11,713 bases of DNA from an uncultured Porphyromonadaceae bacterium (GTDB lineage Bacteria > Bacteroidota > Bacteroidia > Bacteroidales > Muribaculaceae), in the NCBI GenBank assembly GCA_900555165.1, contig USKE01000034.1, positions 1-11,713 of the forward strand. Reading direction: 5' to 3'. The stretch's first letter is position 1; every line of letters starts with the position of its first letter. This document shows, piece after piece, positions 5,981 to 11,713 of this stretch. The translations under genes and the position numbers were made by a program. The notes under the pieces are model-generated. The model did not search any database. It saw only the letters and a program-made list of their open reading frames with translations, and was not told the DNA's origin.

Positions 5981-6835
5981 ATGAACGATTACATCCTGCT
6001 ACGTACCGACATCAGACCCGCGTCAGAGACCGCGACCGACGTCATGGCCGCCATGCTTGCCGACGTCGGGTTTGAAAGCTTTGTACCCGATGCCGACGGC
6101 CTCGACGCATATATCAAAGAGGAACTCTATGACGCCGATGCCGTCAGGGCCATTGCCGACAGTTTTCCCATGCCTGACACGACCATAACCACCACAGCCA
6201 CGCGCGTCGAGGGGCAGGACTGGAACCACGAGTGGGAGAAGAATTATTTCAAACCGATTGTTGTGGCCGACAGGTGCGTGATACACAGCTCGTTCCACAC
6301 CGATTACCCGAAGTGCGAATACGACATCTCGATAGATCCGAAAATGGCTTTCGGCACGGGGCACCACGCCACCACATCGCAGATAATATCGGCACTGCTG
6401 AGCCTTGACCTCACGGGCAAGGCGGTGACAGACATGGGTACCGGCACGGGCATCCTGGCCATACTCAGCGCCATGCGCGGCGCGGCGCCTGTGAGCGCGA
6501 TAGAGATAGACCCCGCCGCCGAAATCAACGCCCGCGAGAACGTAGCCTCGAACGGTCACCCGGAAATCAACGTCCTGCTCGGCGACGCCGCCAGGCTGGC
6601 CGATGTCCCCAAGGCCGACGTATTCATAGCCAACATAAACCGCAACATCATCACCGGCGACCTGCACAACTACGTGAAGGCCATGAAACCGGGCGCCACA
6701 ATGTTGCTGAGCGGTTTCTACGAGTCAGACATTCCCGTCATAATGGCCACGGCCTCGCCGCTGGGCCTCACCGAACACTCGCACACAGTGAAAGGCGACG
6801 GCTGGGCCTGCCTGCGTCTAACCTATAACCCCTGA
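5981..6835 (+). CDS. prmA: Ribosomal protein L11 methyltransferase
   Basis: PrmA uses S-adenosylmethionine to trimethylate lysines and the N-terminus of ribosomal protein L11 in the cytoplasm. The 284-residue protein has the family layout: an N-terminal substrate-recognition domain (about 1-75), linker with W-N-H-E-W-E-K (81-87), M-A-F-G-T-G-H-H-A-T-T (122-132), SAM motif I D-M-G-T-G-T-G-I-L-A-I (151-161), acidic motif II A-I-E-I-D-P (173-178), and the catalytic-region I-A-N-I-N-R-N-I (216-223), the Bacteroidetes form of the NPP-like motif. It ends G-D-G-W-A-C-L-R-L, typical of the family. Length is normal. It has its own -7 element and is followed after 3 nt by the outer-membrane protein gene, so the two are probably cotranscribed. 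Confidence 0.97.
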   Translation: MNDYILLRTDIRPASETATDVMAAMLADVGFESFVPDADGLDAYIKEELYDADAVRAIADSFPMPDTTITTTATRVEGQDWNHEWEKNYFKPIVVADRCVIHSSFHTDYPKCEYDISIDPKMAFGTGHHATTSQIISALLSLDLTGKAVTDMGTGTGILAILSAMRGAAPVSAIEIDPAAEINARENVASNGHPEINVLLGDAARLADVPKADVFIANINRNIITGDLHNYVKAMKPGATMLLSGFYESDIPVIMATASPLGLTEHSHTVKGDGWACLRLTYNP

Positions 6836-6838
6836 CAG

Positions 6839-7525
6839 ATGCGCATATTCAGACACATCACATTTGCGCTGGCGGCGGCATGTGCCGCGCTCACGGCGTC
6901 GGCACAGCAGACCGTCACCGTGGCCGACGTGGTGACGCTCGTCGAGGCCAAGGACTCCACAGCCCCAACGGATACCGAGCCGGCCGAGGCGCCCTCGATT
7001 TTCGGCGGCCAGCACAGGCGGCAGGGTCTGCGCCATTTCTCGTGGGGCGTCGACCTGGGCACCGGTGTAGACATGACCGCCAACGACATGAGTTTCTTCT
7101 CGATCCACGCCTACCTGGGCTACAAGAGCAATGTGTTGCGTTTCCTCGGCGTGGGTACCGGCATGGACATAATGATGAACAATCCGTCGCGCTCACATCC
7201 GCTTTATGCCATGCTGCGCACGTCGTTCAGCAACAGGCCGAGGCTCTGTTTCCTCGACATGCGGGCCGGCGTATCGTTCAACAGCATGTTCGACTACAAG
7301 TCGCAGACCGGTTTCTACGGCAAATTAGGATTCGGTTTCGTGCTTGCCAAGGGCAAGAGTTTCTCGTCGCACATCATAATCGGCTACACGTTCATGCCGA
7401 TGCACGACGTGTGGGAACAGCCCGAACCCGCACCCGATGACAACACCGGTACCGCTCCCGAGGTGATACGTCACGCGCTGCCCGACCTGCATTACGCATC
7501 CATACGCATAGGATGCGCGTTCTGA
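6839..7525 (+). CDS. Secreted probable outer-membrane beta-barrel protein
   Basis: A 228-residue protein with a signal peptide (residues 1-22: basic R-I-F-R-H, hydrophobic A/L core, cleavage after A-S-A before Q-Q). A short acidic, proline-rich linker follows, then from about residue 60 alternating strands rich in G, Y and F (F-S-W-G-V-D-L-G-T-G, Y-L-G-Y-K-S-N, G-F-Y-G-K-L-G-F-G-F, H-I-I-I-G-Y-T-F). It ends Y-A-S-I-R-I-G-C-A-F, whose terminal phenylalanine fits the C-terminal beta-signal read by the BAM complex. About eight strands seem possible, as in small outer-membrane barrels, but the exact family is not recognised. It starts 3 nt after the prmA stop and is followed by a strong terminator. 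Confidence 0.82.
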   Translation: MRIFRHITFALAAACAALTASAQQTVTVADVVTLVEAKDSTAPTDTEPAEAPSIFGGQHRRQGLRHFSWGVDLGTGVDMTANDMSFFSIHAYLGYKSNVLRFLGVGTGMDIMMNNPSRSHPLYAMLRTSFSNRPRLCFLDMRAGVSFNSMFDYKSQTGFYGKLGFGFVLAKGKSFSSHIIIGYTFMPMHDVWEQPEPAPDDNTGTAPEVIRHALPDLHYASIRIGCAF

Positions 7526-7564
7526 CCCGACCGCTCGCCCAATAAACCTGTTAACAAAGACTAA

Positions 7565-7603
7565 CCTGCCCGCTTCAACCTTTGGTGCGGGCAGGCTGTT
7601 TTA
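7565..7603 (+). terminator. Intrinsic terminator of the prmA operon
   Basis: CCTGCCCGC (7565-7573) and GCGGGCAGG (7587-7595) form a perfect 9-bp GC-rich stem with a 13-nt loop, followed by CTGTTTTA. It lies 39 nt after the stop of the outer-membrane protein gene. Confidence 0.85.
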
Positions 7604-7677
7604 ATGATACCGGATGCCGTATGCACATGTGCGTGCGGGGTGCCCGGCAATTGAAACCGACAACCAAAATCAAGAAT

Positions 7678-8601
7678 ATGGAACGTAAAATTTCTGTCGA
7701 CGACCTGCGCAAGGCGGTCTATGACGCCTATGAAGAGGTCAAATCAATCAAAGAGGGCACAATCGACCCGCGCAACGCCGGGGCCGACCCCAAGGCCTTC
7801 GGCATCACGGTTGTGCTGCCCGACGGCACCACAATCGAGAAGGGTGACACCCAGGTGAAATCACCCCTGGGGTCTATCGTCAAAGTGCCTGTATCGTCGG
7901 TTCTGTTCACACAGAACAAGCCCATGGAGCTGATCAAGAAATCCGGACAGTGCCCCTGCCACAAGGTCGAGGCCAAACCGCGCGACCTGGCATTCAGCGC
8001 ACATGGCGTACGCGCCTTCTCGGCCATCGAGCCTACAGGCGATCCCGAATCGAAGTGGAACCTCGTGGAGAACCGCATGACCGACCTCATGGGGTCGGCT
8101 CCCGAACTTGATGACAAAGTCTATCAGGCCCTTGAGAAAGAGGCCGCCGACAACGATCTGGTCAACAAGCTTGCCACCGACGGATACTATCTCTATGACG
8201 ATGCCAAACTGTCGGTCGACCTGTATCTCAAAGGCCTCTCGATGACAGCATCTACCAGCCAGCTCGCCATGATGGGTGCCACCATCGCCGCCGACGGTGT
8301 GAACCCCGCCACCGGCCGCATTGTCTTTGACGGCGCCATCACCCAGAATATCGTGGCCCTCATGGCCGCCAAAGGCCCCCACAAGATGCGCGCTCCGTGG
8401 CTCCCGGCCGCAGGGAACCCCCCCCAACCGTCGACCGACAGCCCCATTCTGGGCATCCTTCCGGGCACCATGGCCATCGCCGCATACGGCGCCGAGCTCA
8501 ACCCCGCAGGTGTCAGCGTCAAAGCCACCCGCGCCATCATCTCGGTGATGCAGAAACTTGACATTTCCATCTTCTCGTCAGCCCGCGTTAAATTCGTCTG
8601 A
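7678..8601 (+). CDS. Divergent glutaminase-family protein (SxxK serine-hydrolase fold)
   Basis: A 307-residue protein of glutaminase-like length and order. Family-like regions: F-G-I-T-V-V-L-P-D-G-T (41-51), the S66-I-V-K69 pair at the nucleophile/general-base site, W-N-L-V-E-N near 127-132, L-V-N-K-L-A (161-166), D-L-Y183-L-K-G-L-S, Q-L-A-M-M-G-A-T-I-A-A-D-G-V-N-P-A-T (195-212), and L-G-I-L-P-G-T-M-A-I-A (258-268). Glutaminases hydrolyse glutamine to glutamate and ammonia. Several signature motifs are replaced: N-A-G-A-I by S-A-H-G-V, the late tyrosine of G-x-Y by P-H (234-235), and K-S-G-V-G-G-G by a proline-rich P-P-Q-P-S-T-D-S-P. Activity on glutamine is therefore doubtful; another substrate or a non-catalytic role is possible. 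An in-frame ATG at 7621 exists, but homology begins at M-E-R-K, so 7678 is preferred. It ends just before a bidirectional terminator. Confidence 0.78.
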   Translation: MERKISVDDLRKAVYDAYEEVKSIKEGTIDPRNAGADPKAFGITVVLPDGTTIEKGDTQVKSPLGSIVKVPVSSVLFTQNKPMELIKKSGQCPCHKVEAKPRDLAFSAHGVRAFSAIEPTGDPESKWNLVENRMTDLMGSAPELDDKVYQALEKEAADNDLVNKLATDGYYLYDDAKLSVDLYLKGLSMTASTSQLAMMGATIAADGVNPATGRIVFDGAITQNIVALMAAKGPHKMRAPWLPAAGNPPQPSTDSPILGILPGTMAIAAYGAELNPAGVSVKATRAIISVMQKLDISIFSSARVKFV

Positions 8602-9620
8602 CAACCTTGATTACTAAACAACATGCCCCGCACCGGATTGCCGATGCGGGGCATGTTGTCTTTAGAGGCTGTCGGGTATTTGCCGCGGCTGAAGAGACGC
8701 AGCAGTTCGCCCACCCAGAGCACAAGCGATGTCGACCCGATGATGATGACCCAGTCAGTGAACTTCAGGGGCACCACATTGAAGAATTCGCGGCCAAGCT
8801 CGACAATGGCAATCTGCCCCACAAGTATGGCCAGCACAATGAACGTGAACCCGGCGTTGCCCTTGAAATGCAGGGCTGAACGGCCAGTGGCGTATGCGCG
8901 GGCGTTGAACAGGTTCCAGAACTGCAGAAACACGAATATCGTGAAGAACAGCGAGAGCTCGTAAGGGGTCAGCCCGGTGTTTGCGCCGAAAGGCACGCGG
9001 CCTATCTGCGTGAGCGAGTCGAGCTCGGTGTGCTGGAAATACCACAGTATCCCCAGCAACAGGAAGAAGAAGAACGCCCCTACGCCGATGATCGATGCCC
9101 ACATCGGGCGCGACACGATGAACGCCGTGCGCGGGCGCGGCTTGTCGTGCATCACAGCGGGGGTTGGTGCCAGCGAGGCCAGGGCCATGGCGGCGAACGT
9201 ATCCATTATCAGGTTCACCCACAGCATCTGTGTAACCGTAAGCGGCGACTGCAAGCCCATGAACGCGCCGGCAAGCACGATAAGGCATGCGGCCACGTTG
9301 ACGGTCATCTGGAAGAGCACGAACCGCTGAATGTTAAGGTAGAGCGAACGGCCCCACATCACGGCGCGCCCTATCGAGGTGAACGAATTGTCGATTATGG
9401 TAATGTCTGACGCCTCTTTGGCAACCGAGGTGCCGTCGCCCATCGAAAGCCCCACATGGGCCGTCTTGAGTGCCGGGGCGTCGTTGGTGCCGTCGCCGGT
9501 CACGGCCACCACCTCGTTGTTGCGCTGCAGGGCCTCGACGAGACGTTTCTTGTCGAGCGGACGCGCGCGTGCTATGATCTTCAGGTCGCCCACGCGGCGC
9601 TGCAGGTCGTCGTCGGTCAT
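8193..9620 (-). pseudogene. 3' part of the disrupted calcium-type P-type ATPase, with antisense read-through tail
   Basis: This is the downstream half of the ATPase, in exactly the same frame as the upstream half and separated from it by one TGA (9672-9674) and 17 sense codons. It carries R-A-R-P-L-D-K, the hinge motif G-D-G-T-N-D-A-P-A-L (positions 624-633 of the combined frame), V-G-L-S-M-G-D-G-T-S-V-A-K-E-A-S-D, M6 with N-L-I-M-D-T-F-A-A, and the remaining C-terminal membrane helices to V-L-W-V-G-E-L-L-R-L-F. Family-like sequence ends near 8680. The frame then stays open through the terminator stem and for about 410 nt antisense to the glutaminase-like gene, so the last roughly 160 residues are probably not native. 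A TAA in another frame sits at 8662-8664, just before the terminator. The first ATG after the break is at 9620. Confidence 0.8.
8618..8663. terminator. Bidirectional terminator between the glutaminase-like gene and the ATPase
   Basis: ACAACATGCCCCGCA (8618-8632) pairs perfectly over 15 bp with TGCGGGGCATGTTGT (8645-8659), with a 12-nt apical loop that can add CGG/CCG pairs. Short T-rich tails follow on both strands (CTTTA on plus; TTTAGT on minus). The position between convergent genes fits shared termination. Confidence 0.85.
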
Positions 9621-9671
9621 TGCGGCGATGTCGGCGCCGGTGGTGATGTTGCGGTCGCCGTCGCCGGGGAG

Positions 9672-11366
9672 TCAGAGCCCCACCTGACGGCCGATCTCGC
9701 GTGCCGTGGCGGGGGTGTCGCCGGTAACGATCTTCACTTTCACGCCGGCATCGAGCACCTCGTTGATAGCGGCGGGTACATCGGGGCGCACGGGGTCGGC
9801 TATTGCCACCGCGCCGAGGAAACGCAGGTCAAGCCCTTTGGCTGTCTCACGCAGGTTCGCCAGATCAGGGCGTGCACCGGGCGCGAGACGTGCCACGGCA
9901 AAACCAAGCGTGCGCATGGCCTGGTTCTGATAGCCGAGCAGAAGAGCATCGACATCGGCGCGCGACACGCCGTCGGGCATCGTGCGGCAGAGCGACATCA
10001 CGATTTCAGGCGCGCCCTTCACATAAAGTGTCTCGGCGCCGGTGCTGTCGCTTATCACAGTGGCCATGAACTTGTTTTCGGTCGAGAATGGCAGTTCCTC
10101 CACCACATCCACCGCCGATTTGAGCTTTGTATAGTCGAGCCCCTGCGACGCAAGCCAGAGCAGCAGCGCCCCCTCGGTGGGGTTGCCGAGCACCTTGGGT
10201 TTCTCGCCCGACACGGTCTCGAGCTGTGCGGTAGAGTTTACCGCAATCCCTTCGGCGATGACGCGGCTCAGGGGGTCTGCGCCGAGTTTCTGGCCGTCGA
10301 GACCGAAGAAGTCTGTCTTATAGACCTGCATCTGGTTCTGCGTGAGCGTGCCGGTCTTGTCGGTGCATATCACGGTTGTGGCGCCCATGGTCTCGCAGGC
10401 GTGGAGCTTGCGCACCAGGTTGTTGGTCTTGAGCATACGGCGCATCGACAGCGCCAGCGAAAGCGTCACGGCCATCGGCAGCCCCTCGGGCACCGACACC
10501 ACCACGAGTGTCACGGCTATCATCACCGTCTGCAGCAGGTAGGCCATCAGGTGGCCGAAGTCGTGCGCCACAGTCGGGTCGGTGAAATACATTATCAGTC
10601 GACCGGCCACAATGAGGATGCCGATGACATAGCTCACGCGCGAGATCACCTTGCCCAGGCCGTCGAGCTGCTCGCTCAGCGGGGTCTTGACCGAATCGTC
10701 GATCTGCGCGGCCTCGAAGACCTTGCCGTTCTCGGTGTGGTCGCCCACTGCGAAGACGCGCATCACGCCGTGCCCTTCCATCACCTTTGTGCCGCGCATC
10801 ACCTGGTTTGAGGGGAATGTGGCCTCGGGGTCGAAATCATCAGGGTTGACGGTCTTATGGGCCGAGGGTTCGCCGGTGAGGGTCGACTCGTCGACGTTCA
10901 GGCTCACTGCCTCAAGCAGTTCGCCGTCGGCTGGAATCTCTCCGCCGGTGTTAAGCACCACGATGTCGCCCACCACGATATCCTTTTTCGGGACTTCAGC
11001 GATGACGCCGTTGCGCCATACCTGCACGGCCTCGTCGTCACTGACCTTGTTGAGCAGGTTGAACTCCTTGTCGGCCTTGCGCTCGAAGATGAACCCGAGG
11101 CCGGTGGCCAGGAAAATGGCGGCGAAAATGCCTATCGGTTCAAAGAATACCTTGAACTCGCCGTCAAGATTATACTCATAGATCGAAATGCCGATCGAGG
11201 CCACTCCGGCCACAAGCAGGATTATGATCAGCGGTTCACGGAATTTGTCGAGAAACAGTCGCCATGCCGCACGGCGTTCCTTCGGGGTGAGCACATTGGC
11301 GCCATGTTCGGCGCGACTCTGCTGCACCTGGCTGTCGGTCAGCCCCTTGAATTGTTGTTGTGACAT
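9672..11366 (-). CDS. Calcium-transporting-type P-type ATPase (P2B-like), ended early by an in-frame TGA
   Basis: Full-length relatives pump Ca2+ (or a related cation) out across the inner membrane using ATP, with an aspartyl-phosphate intermediate. This 564-residue part has the N-terminal cytoplasmic segment, M1-M2, actuator-domain T-G-E-P (164-167), M3-M4 with V-P-E-G-L-P (292-297, the calcium-pump PEGL motif), the phosphorylation site D336-K-T-G-T, the nucleotide-binding domain, and R-Q-V-G-L immediately before the TGA. The reading frame resumes unchanged after the stop, where the rest of the P domain and M5-M10 are encoded. Relatives, as I recall them, have tryptophan at this point, so a TGG-to-TGA change is the simplest explanation. 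As it stands the product would lack the GDGxND hinge and six helices and should not transport. TAACTTTG lies 26 nt upstream of the start. Confidence 0.88.
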   Translation of the reverse strand: MSQQQFKGLTDSQVQQSRAEHGANVLTPKERRAAWRLFLDKFREPLIIILLVAGVASIGISIYEYNLDGEFKVFFEPIGIFAAIFLATGLGFIFERKADKEFNLLNKVSDDEAVQVWRNGVIAEVPKKDIVVGDIVVLNTGGEIPADGELLEAVSLNVDESTLTGEPSAHKTVNPDDFDPEATFPSNQVMRGTKVMEGHGVMRVFAVGDHTENGKVFEAAQIDDSVKTPLSEQLDGLGKVISRVSYVIGILIVAGRLIMYFTDPTVAHDFGHLMAYLLQTVMIAVTLVVVSVPEGLPMAVTLSLALSMRRMLKTNNLVRKLHACETMGATTVICTDKTGTLTQNQMQVYKTDFFGLDGQKLGADPLSRVIAEGIAVNSTAQLETVSGEKPKVLGNPTEGALLLWLASQGLDYTKLKSAVDVVEELPFSTENKFMATVISDSTGAETLYVKGAPEIVMSLCRTMPDGVSRADVDALLLGYQNQAMRTLGFAVARLAPGARPDLANLRETAKGLDLRFLGAVAIADPVRPDVPAAINEVLDAGVKVKIVTGDTPATAREIGRQVGL

Positions 11367-11392
11367 GCTTTCAGTAATTGCAAATATGAGCG

Positions 11393-11400
11393 CAAAGTTA
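11393..11400 (-). promoter_or_regulatory. Probable -7 promoter element of the ATPase gene
   Basis: On the minus strand this reads TAACTTTG, an exact TAnnTTTG match and the same octamer seen before uvrA, 26 nt before the ATG at 11366. No clear -33 element at standard spacing. Confidence 0.5.
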
Positions 11401-11572
11401 ACTATAATTTCACATTTATGACATTACAACAAATAACCCGCCCCCATATTTCACAAAAATTTAATGACAGTGTGCCATAATGCACAGTCAGGACATCCCC
11501 ACGCACATAATCCCCATTCAGAAACCGCTACAATACCAGGTTCGCGATAGAACCATAAATAGGTTTGAGGTG

Positions 11573-11620
11573 GGTATTAATGTTGGCATTAATGTTGGTA
11601 TTAATGTTGGTATTCATTGT
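11573..11620 (+). repeat. 12-bp tandem repeat, four units
   Basis: Units GGTATTAATGTT (11573-11584), GGCATTAATGTT (11585-11596), GGTATTAATGTT (11597-11608) and the degenerate GGTATTCATTGT (11609-11620). Unit length is a multiple of three, but there is no coding context. The last unit merges into the outer arm of the adjacent palindromic structure. Confidence 0.9.
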
Positions 11621-11660
11621 AGGGTCGCTACATGTAGCGACCGATTACCGATTGAATACC
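11609..11660. repeat. Palindromic repeat, copy 1 (inner 20-bp perfect palindrome with outer arms)
   Basis: GGTCGCTACATGTAGCGACC at 11623-11642 is a perfect palindrome. Outside it, GGTATTCATT (11609-11618) can pair with ATTGAATACC (11651-11660), nine of ten positions, giving a larger nested stem. It resembles a REP-like extragenic palindrome rather than a terminator, as no T-tract follows. Confidence 0.85.
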
Positions 11661-11682
11661 AGATATATAAATCATACAGGGT

Positions 11683-11706
11683 GCGGTCGCCACATGTGGC
11701 GACCGC
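11683..11706. repeat. Palindromic repeat, copy 2 (24-bp perfect palindrome)
   Basis: A perfect 24-nt palindrome whose core GGTCGCCACATGTGGCGACC (11685-11704) matches copy 1 except for T-to-C in the left arm and A-to-G in the right arm, a paired change that keeps the palindrome. It is followed by CTTACC, echoing GATTACC after copy 1. Centres are 62 bp apart. It continues to the window edge. Confidence 0.85.
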
Positions 11707-11713
11707 TTACCAA

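Larger units (their letters stand above)
11401..11713. other. Noncoding, repeat-bearing intergenic region at the right edge
   Basis: I see no convincing coding region in these 313 bases. The first part, AT-rich upstream DNA of the ATPase, holds an imperfect hairpin at 11465-11490 (TGAC/GTCA and TGTGC/GCACA with a 2-nt bulge) and a short one at 11539-11554 (GGTTC/GAACC). The second part carries a 12-bp tandem repeat and two related palindromes, listed separately. It probably extends past the window edge toward another gene. Confidence 0.7.

Noticed and set aside
8401..8450. A frameshift explaining the missing K-S-G-V-G-G-G motif of the glutaminase-like gene
   Set aside because: The other two plus-strand frames through this stretch do not encode the motif, and the main frame is family-like on both sides.
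5825..8673. 13-bp direct repeat TTTAGAGGCTGTC at 5825-5837 (end of hipT) and 8661-8673 (end of the ATPase), resembling ends of some insertion sequences
   Set aside because: About one 13-bp direct match is expected by chance in 11.7 kb, there is no transposase between the copies, and the intervening genes are ordinary, so a mobile-element boundary is not supported.
9669..9674. The in-frame TGA as selenocysteine or as a reassigned tryptophan codon
   Set aside because: P-type ATPases have no selenocysteine at this site, no obvious SECIS-like stem follows, and TGA is used as a normal stop by several genes in this window.
9456..10811. A 451-codon plus-strand open frame opposite the ATPase
   Set aside because: It is antisense to conserved P-type ATPase motifs and its translation is a histidine/arginine-rich pattern typical of the reverse complement of a high-GC gene.
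11573..11706. The repeats at the right edge as a CRISPR array
   Set aside because: The repeat unit is only 12 bp with no spacers, the palindromes occur just twice with dissimilar flanks, and no cas gene is nearby.

Overview
The window looks like chromosomal DNA from a GC-rich Bacteroidales bacterium, most likely of the Muribaculaceae type. This is inferred from the protein styles (YtxH/holin-type envelope cluster, PrmA with an N-I-N-R-N motif, Bacteroidales-style calcium P-type ATPase), from TAnnTTTG -7 promoter elements before several genes, and from weak or absent Shine-Dalgarno sequences before most starts. No marker gene fixes the species.

Layout. (1) 1-2728, minus strand: uvrA, the damage-recognition subunit of nucleotide excision repair, cut off at the window edge just before its C-terminus. 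(2) 2729-2923: divergent promoter region with two leader hairpins. (3) 2924-4187, plus strand: four small genes (two YtxH-like membrane-anchored proteins, a holin-superfamily/DUF1469-like membrane protein, a small basic unknown protein), probably one envelope-associated operon with a strong hairpin inside it. (4) 4258-5840, plus strand: a lower-GC tripartite hipB-hipS-hipT toxin-antitoxin module with overlapping genes and three copies of a TGCACCCTAAAGGGTR operator around its promoter. (5) 5981-7525, plus strand: prmA (ribosomal protein L11 methyltransferase) and, 3 nt downstream, a secreted probable outer-membrane beta-barrel protein, ending in a strong terminator. (6) 7678-8601, plus strand: a divergent glutaminase-family protein that keeps the S-x-x-K pair but lacks several signature motifs. 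(7) 8618-8663: a long-stem bidirectional terminator. (8) 8193-11366, minus strand: a calcium-type P-type ATPase broken by one in-frame TGA in the phosphorylation domain; its frame also runs on through the terminator into the antisense of the glutaminase-like gene. (9) 11401-11713: noncoding DNA with a 12-bp tandem repeat and two related perfect palindromes that differ by compensatory base changes.

How it fits together. Most of the window is ordinary housekeeping and envelope content. The accessory element is the hipBST module: a HipA-like kinase split so that the N-terminal subdomain (HipS) is a separate gene, with autoregulation strongly suggested by the operators. It sits between two core operons, and a short copy of the preceding gene's C-terminal coding pattern lies on its far side, which may be an insertion footprint. 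The points most worth a second look are the operator array and kinase features of hipBST, the nonsense codon in the ATPase, the motif-poor glutaminase-like protein, and the covarying palindromes at the right edge.
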